Assembly: GCA_024742665.1 (NCBI GenBank)
Contig: JANSYA010000009.1
Coordinates: forward strand, 124,001-188,000
Direction of reading: 5' to 3'
Length of the DNA stretch: 64,000 nt
DNA from: a bacterium
GTDB taxonomy: Bacteria; Spirochaetota; Leptospiria; Leptospirales; Leptonemataceae
The first letter of the stretch is position 1. Every line of letters starts with the position of its first letter. The notes under the pieces were generated by a model. That model did no database searches. It had not been told where the DNA came from and worked only from the letters and a program-made list of their open reading frames with translations. The translations under genes were made by a program, and so were the position numbers. Shown in pieces: positions 34,212-42,357 of the stretch.

Positions 34212-34341
34212 CGCTAGAATTTGACTACGGTCCGCGGGAGTTGCGGTAAGTTGGTCGGCGTATGAACGTCAATGTCGGCCCGGACGCGCTTCGAATCCTG
34301 TCCCACCACGCAAGTGGAAAGGACCGATGCGACCCGCCTGG

Positions 34342-35205
34342 CTAAATAAAACGATAGATGCCTTCGATCACTCCCTGGGGCGCGAACTGGTTCGTGACTT
34401 TCGCTGCGAAGCCGGCGATGCCGACCTCGTAGCGTAGAGCGGGGTAGCGCGCTTCGATGGCTTTTACTACGGCCTTTGAAACGTCGCGGGCTTCCGAGGC
34501 GACGATCTGGCTTTTTTCTACGACCAGATCGGCGCGTTCATAGAGTTTCGCGTACGGCGAATCGGCGTGCCCGGGACTTTCAGCCATGTTTTCGTTGAAC
34601 TCGGTTTTAACCGGTCCCGGTTCGATTAGACTGACGAAGACGCCGAAGGGCAGCATCTCGTAGCGCAGGGCTTCGCTGAATCCTTCTAAGGCGAATTTCG
34701 AAGCGTTGTAGGCCCCCATCAGGGGCGCCCCCACGCGGCCGAAGCCGCTGGAAACCTGGATGATGCGGCCGCGTCCGGCGAAACGCAGATCCGCCAGGAA
34801 AGCCTTCGTTAAAGCGACGGCGCCGAAGTAGTTCGTTTCCATAATGCGGCGAAAGTCGTCGATTTGCAAATCTTCGACCGCGCCGGCGATGCCGAAGCCC
34901 GCGTTGTTGATCAAGATCAGCTCCGCGTCGTTTTTCAGATGCTCGGCCTCGTCGCGTAAGATCGTTTCGCGGATCTTTAGAATGTCTTCAGGATTCGTTA
35001 CGTCCAGAGCCTGGATTGAAACGTGTTCGGCGACGCCGGCCGCCTCGACCAGGGTCTGGACTTCCGCCATGCGCTCCGGTTTGCGCATGGTCGCATACAC
35101 GCGCATGCCCTTTTCGGCGAGCAGCACCGTCAGGTCGCGACCGATGCCGGTGCCCGCGCCGGTGATTAATGCGATGTGTTTGTAGGTTGATTGCTGCTTC
35201 GCCAT
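34342..35205 (-). CDS. Short-chain dehydrogenase/reductase
   Basis: The 287-residue classical SDR has TGAGTGIGRD for NAD(P) binding, NNAGFG, the catalytic Ser in IQVSSGFGR and YNASKFALEG as YxxxK. All catalytic residues are present. Substrate cannot be predicted. It stands alone between convergent and co-directional genes. Confidence 0.9.
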   Translation of the reverse strand: MAKQQSTYKHIALITGAGTGIGRDLTVLLAEKGMRVYATMRKPERMAEVQTLVEAAGVAEHVSIQALDVTNPEDILKIRETILRDEAEHLKNDAELILINNAGFGIAGAVEDLQIDDFRRIMETNYFGAVALTKAFLADLRFAGRGRIIQVSSGFGRVGAPLMGAYNASKFALEGFSEALRYEMLPFGVFVSLIEPGPVKTEFNENMAESPGHADSPYAKLYERADLVVEKSQIVASEARDVSKAVVKAIEARYPALRYEVGIAGFAAKVTNQFAPQGVIEGIYRFI

Positions 35206-35301
35206 CTACAGAAGAAAGGCAGTCCGGGGCGCGACGGCGACAGGAATTTCTCGCCGACAACTATTTGCAAGGTGCCAGATGAATTGTTTTTCAACAAGCT
35301 G

Positions 35302-36132
35302 CTAGAGATTGATGCGTGAGCTGGCCGGCACGAAGATCCCGGCGCGCGCGGCGGCCCGGATGTGCGCGTCGACGGTGGCGGGGATGATCGCCTCGTCGTC
35401 GGTTGAGTTGATCGGCCCCCATACGAAGAACAGCCAGCCGAACCAGGTGCGCAGCTTCGGCCAATCCTCCGGCGAACGATCTTCGCTGAGATTCTGAACC
35501 TGATCGTCGAGACTCAAAAAGAAAGTCTCGGCGAACACCGCTTCGTCGGAATAAAAGGGCACGACCATCGCCGTCAGGCAGCTCAGCAGCGCCGCGCTGT
35601 TCGCGCGACTTTCCATGCCGTACAATCGAATCAACAGGCGCCCCGATCCGCGCGGGTCGGCGGTCGCGGCGTCGGCCCGGTATTCCGCCAGATTCAAATA
35701 GCGCCGGTATTCGATGTGCGGATGTTTGCCCGGTCCCCAGGTTTGCGTCAGACGATTGGGCAGGGTGTCGAGCAGAGCCGCGCGGTTTTCGCCGCCTTGC
35801 TCCTGGGGGTTGCGGCGGATCGAATCGAGATCGCGAAAGAAAATCGCGAAGCGGGGATCGCCCACGGCGAGTTCGACGGGAAACCAATCGATGCGCGGAT
35901 CTTCAGGGTTTTCGCCGGTGATGACGGCGGGCTGAGCCGGCACGAGTACGACAACGCGCACGGGACGATCGAGATTGATGTCGCTCTGGATGCTCTGGGT
36001 GGGCGGCTCCGCGTTTTGATTCGCGCCCTCGCTGATATAGGCGGTATAACAACCGGGCCCGGCGGCGAGCATCGCCGCGAGTAACAAGAACGGCAGCGAT
36101 CTCGATCCCAAAGCGGGCTTTCGCCGCGACAT
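35302..36132 (-). CDS. Lipoprotein, unknown
   Basis: The 276-residue protein starts MSRRKPALGSRSLPFLLLAA and has a lipobox GPGC followed by YTAYISEG. The mature part has no motif I know; WFPVELAVGDPRFAIFF and TWFGWLFFVWGPINSTDDEA are distinctive. An in-frame ATG at 36210 overlaps the UDPGP gene end but would add 26 non-signal residues. It follows the UDPGP gene closely and is likely in the same operon. Confidence 0.7.
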   Translation of the reverse strand: MSRRKPALGSRSLPFLLLAAMLAAGPGCYTAYISEGANQNAEPPTQSIQSDINLDRPVRVVVLVPAQPAVITGENPEDPRIDWFPVELAVGDPRFAIFFRDLDSIRRNPQEQGGENRAALLDTLPNRLTQTWGPGKHPHIEYRRYLNLAEYRADAATADPRGSGRLLIRLYGMESRANSAALLSCLTAMVVPFYSDEAVFAETFFLSLDDQVQNLSEDRSPEDWPKLRTWFGWLFFVWGPINSTDDEAIIPATVDAHIRAAARAGIFVPASSRINL

Positions 36133-36190
36133 CGCCGGCGTGAGCGGACGCGTGCGCGAGCTTGCATGCGTATTCGGATGCCGGTTGCGT

Positions 36191-37642
36191 TCAGAGTTCG
36201 AGAGTTTCATTTTTCAGGGTCCGGCCGCCGATCGAAATCGGGCCGCTTTGCGCCGCCGCGTCTTTCACGCGAATTGTCACGTCGCCTTCGATCGTAACCG
36301 GCGCGTCAAAGAGCACGGGGCCCTCGACTTTCAGGCTCGCGCATTTTACAAGGGACGGCGGCGTTGGCATCAGCTTTTCGAAATCGGCGATCTTTTTATA
36401 ATCGTCGCTCAGTGTCACGACCGGTTCGCCCAGCAGCCGTTCCGGATTCATCTCCAAGGACATGGTGTCGCCGTTTAGGACGTAGCAGTCGCTGCGGCGA
36501 ACTAAAAGATCGGCGCAGTTTTTGACCGGCGCGAAGCGCGTGCGCGGCACGATCATAACTTTCGCTTTTTGAAAGTGCTGGATGCCCGCGCCCATCGCCG
36601 TTTCTAATTGTAATATCGGCTGACCCTTTAACTCTTTCGGATTGACGATTAACGACAGGGGCAGGCCGCTTTCGCTTTCGCGCAGGCGATCGCGCAGAGC
36701 TTCGAGATTCACCCACAGGTTGTTAATATTGAAATACGCGAAGCGTTCGATATTTTGAAAGTCCGGGAGATTTTCTTCCGGCACCTGGGCCGTTTCGAGC
36801 AATTCGATCGGCGCCTGTTCTTTTGTCATCGGCGAGCCGTCCCGGCCGCGGCGGCGAAACAACACGCCGCCCTTTAAGTCGGCCTTCGTCTTGGGCGTGA
36901 CTTCCGACATAAACTCCAGCTTTTCTTTCAGGAAGTACTGCAGCAGACGTTCGTCGGCGGTCGCGCCCAAATTGTCGCCGTTCGAAAGAAAGGCCACGCG
37001 ATAGCCCTTCGCCAGCAGCTGATCGAGCAGGCCCGTCGTTTGCAGCGCCAGAAAAATATCGCCGTGCCCCGGCGGACACCAGTGAGCGTCATCTTCGCCG
37101 TCGCCGGCCGGCAAGAGCGTCTCGCGATCGATGCGCGGCACCATATTCTGTAAAAAGTCCGCGGGCAAATCCGCCGCCTGATTTAATTCGGCGATGCCCG
37201 GTTCGGCCAGGGTGTCTTCGCGCGTATTAAACGAGTTCATGAAGAACAGCGGGACCGTCGCGCCGGAGACTTCGCGCAAACGCACGATCTGGCGGCGAAT
37301 GATTTCAAGAAAGCTCGCGCCGTCTTTGACCGGCATCAGGGATTTGGCTTTCGTCAATCCCATCGTCGTGCCCAGGCCGCCGTTTAGTTTGATCACGACG
37401 AGCTGCGCCAGGCGAGCGTCGCGTTCGGATCCCGCCGCGACTTCCGGCAAATCTTCCAACCGCGCATAGTCTTCGTCGGTCAGGTCGCCGATTTCGTTCC
37501 AGTCGGTTTTGCCGGAAGAGCCTTCGTGCACCAGTTTGACCCGCCGCGCGAATTCGGCGATGACCGGCTGCGCGATCTTACGGCTTTGCATGCGTTTGGT
37601 GATTTCCGCGGTAATCGTCTGGAAGTCCGGTCGTGTCGTCAT
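36191..37642 (-). CDS. UTP-glucose-1-phosphate uridylyltransferase, eukaryotic-like UDPGP family
   Basis: The 483-residue enzyme makes UDP-glucose from UTP and glucose-1-phosphate. The nucleotide-binding loop is LNGGLGTTMGLTKAKSLMPV, the UDPGP-family signature distinct from bacterial GalU. LSNGDNLGA and CPPGHGDIF (uridine and sugar sites) follow, with a left-handed helix-type C-terminus. UDP-GlcNAc synthesis is possible since the family includes that activity. Length is normal. A GAGGCGAG element precedes the ATG. Confidence 0.88.
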   Translation of the reverse strand: MTTRPDFQTITAEITKRMQSRKIAQPVIAEFARRVKLVHEGSSGKTDWNEIGDLTDEDYARLEDLPEVAAGSERDARLAQLVVIKLNGGLGTTMGLTKAKSLMPVKDGASFLEIIRRQIVRLREVSGATVPLFFMNSFNTREDTLAEPGIAELNQAADLPADFLQNMVPRIDRETLLPAGDGEDDAHWCPPGHGDIFLALQTTGLLDQLLAKGYRVAFLSNGDNLGATADERLLQYFLKEKLEFMSEVTPKTKADLKGGVLFRRRGRDGSPMTKEQAPIELLETAQVPEENLPDFQNIERFAYFNINNLWVNLEALRDRLRESESGLPLSLIVNPKELKGQPILQLETAMGAGIQHFQKAKVMIVPRTRFAPVKNCADLLVRRSDCYVLNGDTMSLEMNPERLLGEPVVTLSDDYKKIADFEKLMPTPPSLVKCASLKVEGPVLFDAPVTIEGDVTIRVKDAAAQSGPISIGGRTLKNETLEL

Positions 37643-37745
37643 TGGCTCGCCTCTAAAATAGTTAGTTTTGTTCGGAAAGTTCTGGTGCTTCGAAATTCAG
37701 TATGATGGCTTTAATAAGATCCGATGACAGCGCGATGGCGCCGCA

Positions 37746-38168
37746 TTATTTTCCGACCTGGATCCAGCGCTTCGCGCGACCCGGCAGGCGATCTTCGCGC
37801 ACGAAGCTCAGGTCCCAGGGTTTCGGGAGCCAGCCGCGATAGCGCGCCCAGAATTCCACGGTGCGCTCGCCGGATTCAATCAGCTCCGTCTGGTCGTCCG
37901 GCGCGCGCACGGGCCGCGCCACGACCGCCTGGAAGCGGTAATAATAAACGTAGCGCCCCTGAAAGCTGGCGCGCATGACGCCGCGGCCGCCGGGATTCGC
38001 CTGGAATTCTTTGACCCGCAGCGGATAACGTTCCGCCCAGACCGCCGGCATGGCCGCCCGGGCCGCCGAATACGACGGCAGTCCCCGGGCTTCGAGTGAA
38101 GCGCCGGTCGTCGCCACGCCGGATAAAAATAGCGTTATCGCGATTGCGATCGGCGCGACTTTCGCCAT
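37746..38168 (-). CDS. Exported protein, unknown
   Basis: The 140-residue protein has a signal peptide MAKVAPIAIAITLFLSGVAT. The mature part is rich in aromatic and basic residues (GRYVYYYRFQAVVARPV, ERTVEFWARYRGW) and appears to be a single small beta domain. No family recognised. It lies 49 bases after apt and probably belongs to the same minus-strand operon. Confidence 0.65.
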   Translation of the reverse strand: MAKVAPIAIAITLFLSGVATTGASLEARGLPSYSAARAAMPAVWAERYPLRVKEFQANPGGRGVMRASFQGRYVYYYRFQAVVARPVRAPDDQTELIESGERTVEFWARYRGWLPKPWDLSFVREDRLPGRAKRWIQVGK

Positions 38169-38217
38169 CGCGCCGATCGTACAGCGCAATCGGCCCTGGA
38201 GCCGGGAGCCTTGAATT

Positions 38218-38763
38218 TCAGAGTCCCTCAAATTCCACCAAACTGTGAACGGCAATGCCGGCCGCCTGGATTTTTTCAGAGCCTTTCAGAGCGGGGAGGT
38301 CGACGATGGCGGCGGCCTCGACAATGTCGCCGCCCAGACGCTGGATCAGTTTCGCCGCGGCGAGCATGGTGCCCCCGGTCGCGATCAAATCGTCGAAGAG
38401 TACGACCCGGTCGCCTTTTTTGACGGCGTCGTCGTGCAGTTCAATCGTCGCTTTGCCGTATTCGAGTTCGTAGTCTTCGGAAATGGTTTTGAACGGCAGC
38501 TTGCCCTTTTTACGCACGGGCACGAAAGGCAGGTTCAATTCGTAGGCGATGGTCACGCCTAATAGAAAGCCGCGGGCGTCGACTCCGGCGATTACGTCGA
38601 TCTTTTGATCGAAGTAGCGGTGAATAAAGGCGTCCATCATCAGTCGCAGAGCCTGGGGGTCCTGAAAGAGCGGAGTGATGTCGCGAAACATGACGCCTTT
38701 CTCGGGCCAGTCGGGAACGGTGCGGATGATTTTCTTAAGATAGTCTGTATCAACTTTAAGCAT
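38218..38763 (-). CDS. apt: Adenine phosphoribosyltransferase
   Basis: The 181-residue purine-salvage enzyme makes AMP from adenine and PRPP. The PRPP-binding motif is VVLFDDLIATGGTM; GVMFRDITPLFQD at the N-terminus and GVDARGFLLG are typical of Apt. GGAG 8 bases upstream decides for the ATG at 38763 over a TTG at 38778. Located between argB and an exported protein in a long minus-strand run. Confidence 0.95.
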   Translation of the reverse strand: MLKVDTDYLKKIIRTVPDWPEKGVMFRDITPLFQDPQALRLMMDAFIHRYFDQKIDVIAGVDARGFLLGVTIAYELNLPFVPVRKKGKLPFKTISEDYELEYGKATIELHDDAVKKGDRVVLFDDLIATGGTMLAAAKLIQRLGGDIVEAAAIVDLPALKGSEKIQAAGIAVHSLVEFEGL

Positions 38764-38836
38764 GGTTATATTCTCCAAAAATGCGGCTGGTGCGCGAAAA
38801 TTTATAATTACGTTTGCATGATGGGCGGGCCGTCCG

Positions 38837-39757
38837 TCAATCGGCGACCGGGCTCGCCGGCGCGCGGTTCTTATCGAAGTCGTTCGAGATTAGCGTACCG
38901 ACGCCGCGGTCGGTGAAGATTTCCAGCAGTACCGCGTGGGCCACGCGGCCGTCGATGATATGCGTGCGGCTGACTCCGCTGTACAGAGCCTGTAGGCAGC
39001 AGTCGACTTTGGGAATCATGCCGCCGCTGATTTCGCCGCTGTCTTTCATGCGAGCGACGTCTTCCGGGCCGAGCCCCGTGATGGTTTCGTCGCCTACTAA
39101 TACGCCCGCGGTGTCGGTTAATAAAATCAGCTTCTCGGCCTTGAGGGAAGAGGCGACCGCTCCGGCCATCGTGTCGGCGTTGATATTCAGGCTGTTGCCT
39201 TCCGAGTCGGTCGCGACGGGGGCGATGACCGGCACGTACGAATTGTCTTCGAGGGCCTGCAAGATTTCCGGGTTGATGCCGTCTTTTTTGATGCGGCCGA
39301 CGCGTCCCAGGCTGATCTCTTCGGTGTGGCCGGCGTCGTTCTTGCGGGTCAGACTGTGGGGTTCGGCCAGAGCCAGGCTGCCGTCTTTGCCGGAAATGCC
39401 CGCGGCGCGTCCGCCTTCGTTATTGATCAAAGCGACGATGCCTTTGTTGATCTTGCCGGCGAGCACCATCTCGACCACGTCCATCGCGGCCTGATCGGTA
39501 ATGCGATGGCCGTCGACGAACTCCGAATCGATATTCAATTCTTTGAGCAGGCGGCTGATTTGGGGGCCGCCGCCGTGGACCACGACCGGCTTGATGCCGA
39601 CGTGCTGGAGTAAGACGATGTCGCGCGCGAAGTGGCGAGCCAGCTCCTCGCTGGCCATGGCGGCGCCGCCGAATTTGATGACGATGGTTTTCCCGGTGAA
39701 GCGGCGAATGTACGGCAGAGCTTCGAGCAGAATCTCCGCCCGGCTGTTATCAATCAT
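38837..39757 (-). CDS. argB: Acetylglutamate kinase
   Basis: The 306-residue amino-acid kinase phosphorylates N-acetylglutamate in arginine synthesis. VIKFGGAAM, VVVHGGGPQISRLL, VDGHRITD and NINADTMAGAVA are family signatures. Its start overlaps the upstream DUF2505 stop by 8 bases. The N-terminal region before the kinase core suggests the arginine-sensitive hexameric type. Confidence 0.96.
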   Translation of the reverse strand: MIDNSRAEILLEALPYIRRFTGKTIVIKFGGAAMASEELARHFARDIVLLQHVGIKPVVVHGGGPQISRLLKELNIDSEFVDGHRITDQAAMDVVEMVLAGKINKGIVALINNEGGRAAGISGKDGSLALAEPHSLTRKNDAGHTEEISLGRVGRIKKDGINPEILQALEDNSYVPVIAPVATDSEGNSLNINADTMAGAVASSLKAEKLILLTDTAGVLVGDETITGLGPEDVARMKDSGEISGGMIPKVDCCLQALYSGVSRTHIIDGRVAHAVLLEIFTDRGVGTLISNDFDKNRAPASPVAD

Positions 39758-40265
39758 TCGCCTGATCCAGTCCCAGCTCTTTGATAAAATTCAGAATCGA
39801 CTGCCGGTCTTTGTTCAGATTGTTTGAGTAGACCTCGGCGATGGCGCCTTCGACCACCGGCCCGACCAGAAAGGCCCGGCTGCGGATTTCAATGGCGTAG
39901 TCCCGGGCGGACTTGCCGTCGTCGACGGCGTGATACCGGGAAACGCCCGAGACCGTGAAGATATTGTCGAGGCCGCCGCCGGGGGTGACCTGAAAGGTGT
40001 GTTCGTGGGAGGCCTCGTTGAACTCCGAGGTTTCCACAAGCACCGTTGATCCGCCCGGCATCAGGGCGCTGATTGCGATCGGCAGCGATTCGCCCAGGTC
40101 GATGTGGCGCACCTGCTTGAGGATTCCATCTTCGCGGGTCTCTTCGATTATGTGGACGTTTTTGAGTTCCGGAAACTTGTCTAAGTGCTTATAGCGCTCT
40201 TCCCGGGCCAATAGCAGGGTTTCCAGCGGGTATTCGAATTCCTGGCGGACCGTGATCTTCTTCAT
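39750..40265 (-). CDS. DUF2505 family (SRPBCC-like) protein
   Basis: The 171-residue soluble protein begins MKKITVRQEFEYPLETLLLA. The order of strands and the terminal helix (NNLNKDRQSILNFIKELG) fit the START/SRPBCC fold of DUF2505. A lipid- or small-molecule-binding role is possible but unproven. It overlaps argB by 8 bases and follows a GAF gene by 28 bases. Confidence 0.65.
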   Translation of the reverse strand: MKKITVRQEFEYPLETLLLAREERYKHLDKFPELKNVHIIEETREDGILKQVRHIDLGESLPIAISALMPGGSTVLVETSEFNEASHEHTFQVTPGGGLDNIFTVSGVSRYHAVDDGKSARDYAIEIRSRAFLVGPVVEGAIAEVYSNNLNKDRQSILNFIKELGLDQAND

Positions 40266-40293
40266 AGGTTATTGCGATTGGAGCGTTTTTGGC

Positions 40294-41829
40294 TCAGGCG
40301 TCCAGCGTAAAAATGGCGCGGGTCAGGTTCATCACCGTGCGGAAGAATACAAGTTCCGTCGGAGCCTCCGGCGGCGCGATCCGCAGGCCGCTGAATGAAA
40401 TCAAGAGCTTGATGTGCCGGCGATCGTCGGAAAAGACCGGCAGCCAGATTCCCGGAGCGCGGGCCGGGTCGCCCAGGGCCCCGGCGTTCGCCGCGCGAAA
40501 ACGGTTTTCCAGGCCCGGCGCGGATCCGGCGAAATCCGATCCGGATTCGTCGTCGCCGAACTGGCCGAAGCGAAACGGTTCGTTGTTTTGCGTAAGCCAG
40601 AGCAGAATGTCGGATACTTCCCGCCAGGCGGGTTCCACCGGCTCCGCCCCGTCCGCTGGAAAAGCGGTCGGCGCTTTGCCGCCGGTCTGGAAGTGCGCGA
40701 TTTCATTCAGAGCTTTCTGATCGGCGCTGACTTTCAGCAGCGCCGCCGCCGGCAGCCGCAGCCCGTTCACCAGGGTGCGCAAAAAACGATGTCGCAGGGA
40801 ATCGGCTTCGCCCGGGGCGGCTTCGCCCTTCTGGCGAATGCTCAGAAGTTCGGTTAGCTCCGCCAGGACCTGCGCTTCGGACGATCTGCGATCCAGATCC
40901 TGACTGGCCCGGGTGAGCTGTTCCCGCCCGCGCACGTTTTCGATAAAGAGGCTCGCGTGGCTCGCAATGTGTTCGAGCATTTCCAGATGTTCGGAAAGAA
41001 AGCCCGTCTGAGCGCGGGAGTTGATCACTTCGATTACGCCGATGACGCGGCCCCGGGCGACGATCGGCGCGACGACCATATCGCGCGTGGTCTGTCCGAG
41101 AATGCGATCGACCTTTTGAAAGCTGCGGGGATCCGTCCCCACGTCGCGAATGATTTCCGCCCGCGCCGACAGCACCACGCTCCCGGCGATGCCCTGGCCC
41201 GAGGGAATGCGAATCTGTTCGAGCTTGCGGTTATGGCCTTCGAAAGATTCGGCGACTACTTTGAAGGTCATTTCGCCGGTCCGGGGATCGACCAGCAGCA
41301 GGGCCGCGTCGTCGCCGCCCACCGCGACTTTGGCCAGCTCCATTACCAGCTGCAGCACGTCGTACAACTGATCGGCGGCCAGAATCTTATCGTTGAGTTC
41401 GATGATGCGCACATAGTTGGCGATCTTGCGATCGCGTTCGTCGAGCAGGTGCAACAGTTCGAGCAGGGTCTCCGCCAGAAATCCGGAGCGAATGCGAGCC
41501 TGGCCTTCGGCATTCGGATCGGCTTCGCTTTCGGCGACGTAGACGCCTCGCAGAAGAATGCCGGCCAGGCGGCGGTGAACGCGAATTTCGTTGGTCGCGT
41601 CAGGCGCGAGCGTCTCCGGGGAATGCACGCGCAGCACGAAACCCGCGAAGGGCAGGTCGGTGACTGCCGCGCAGTCCTCCGTGCGCCCGGCGCCGATTCG
41701 CAATATGGGCAAACTCTCGGGCGCGTCGCTTTCGTCGGCTGCGAAGAGCTCCAGCCGCCCGGCGCCGATCCCGATCAGGAGCTCGGTCAGGCTGCGGCGT
41801 AAAATGCGATGAGTGACGGAATCTTTCAT
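40294..41829 (-). CDS. GAF-domain protein
   Basis: The 511-residue cytoplasmic protein has a central GAF domain (about 165-310) with VGGDDAALLLVDPRTGEMTF, IPSGQGIAGSVV and DMVVAPIVARGRVIGVIEVI. The N- and C-terminal regions may be two further degenerate sensor domains. No output domain is seen, so it may regulate a partner in trans. First gene of a probable operon leading to DUF2505, argB and apt. Confidence 0.82.
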   Translation of the reverse strand: MKDSVTHRILRRSLTELLIGIGAGRLELFAADESDAPESLPILRIGAGRTEDCAAVTDLPFAGFVLRVHSPETLAPDATNEIRVHRRLAGILLRGVYVAESEADPNAEGQARIRSGFLAETLLELLHLLDERDRKIANYVRIIELNDKILAADQLYDVLQLVMELAKVAVGGDDAALLLVDPRTGEMTFKVVAESFEGHNRKLEQIRIPSGQGIAGSVVLSARAEIIRDVGTDPRSFQKVDRILGQTTRDMVVAPIVARGRVIGVIEVINSRAQTGFLSEHLEMLEHIASHASLFIENVRGREQLTRASQDLDRRSSEAQVLAELTELLSIRQKGEAAPGEADSLRHRFLRTLVNGLRLPAAALLKVSADQKALNEIAHFQTGGKAPTAFPADGAEPVEPAWREVSDILLWLTQNNEPFRFGQFGDDESGSDFAGSAPGLENRFRAANAGALGDPARAPGIWLPVFSDDRRHIKLLISFSGLRIAPPEAPTELVFFRTVMNLTRAIFTLDA

Positions 41830-41997
41830 AGTGGATAACAGGGCCTGGCAGCGGGCGCGCCGCGTTTTACCGTGCGCTCCTGGAATGGTTTTAATCGGGC
41901 GAAACGGATTGACAATCCTTTCCAGACCGGGCGAATCTAAAGCGAAAGTCAGTCGACGATTTTTGCTTTAGCAGCCGGAACGAGTCGAGGCAGTCGT

Positions 41998-42297
41998 ATG
42001 AACGTGCACGAATGGAATAGGATTGGAATAGAATTCATCAATGGGCTGTCCATACTAATTCTTGCCCTGGCGCTCGCAGCGTCCTTGAGCGCGTGCCGCC
42101 AGAGCCCCGATCGTGCGGAAGCGGGGGACCCGGCCGCGGACTCGACCGAGCTGTGCGGCGAGTGTCTGGAGCTGCCAGAGGCTGAAATCTGCACGGTCTC
42201 CGGCGCTGCTTTGCGAAACAGCTGCGAGGCGATCTGTCGCGGCCAGCGCATTCTGTGCAACGGCCCCTGTCCCTGTCCGGACGAAACGAAACCCTGA
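41998..42297 (+). CDS. Kazal-like cysteine-rich lipoprotein
   Basis: The 99-residue protein has a long N-terminus, a hydrophobic segment (GLSILILALALAASLSAC) and a lipobox LSAC. The mature end has eight cysteines. Within it, ICTVSGAALRNSCEAICRG gives C-x10-C-x3-C, with Asn before the fourth cysteine, followed by LCNGPC, the spacing of a Kazal-type inhibitor with Leu at the usual Tyr position. Kazal domains inhibit serine proteases. A TTGACA at 41909-41914 may be the -35 of its promoter; the -10 is unclear. Confidence 0.65.
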   Translation: MNVHEWNRIGIEFINGLSILILALALAASLSACRQSPDRAEAGDPAADSTELCGECLELPEAEICTVSGAALRNSCEAICRGQRILCNGPCPCPDETKP

Positions 42298-42335
42298 GCA
42301 AACCCCGCTCGCTGTGCGAACCACGCATTCGCAGA

Positions 42336-42352
42336 GCAAGCCCCAGGCTTGC
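42336..42352. terminator. Hairpin between convergent genes
   Basis: GCAAGCC and GGCTTGC form a perfect 7-bp stem with a 3-base loop, six bases from the end of the c-di-GMP gene and after the lipoprotein stop. It may serve both strands. No T-tract. Confidence 0.5.
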
Positions 42353-42357
42353 CCGGG

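Noticed and set aside
34289..34308. Sequence resembling the 3' end of a tRNA (TTCGAATCC...CCACCA)
   Set aside because: The flanking bases cannot pair into a T-stem and no anticodon or D arm is found upstream, so it is at most a relic; no tRNA gene is called.
41909..41940. TTGACA box ahead of the Kazal-like lipoprotein
   Set aside because: A perfect -35 is present but no acceptable -10 lies 16-18 bases downstream, so a promoter is not called.
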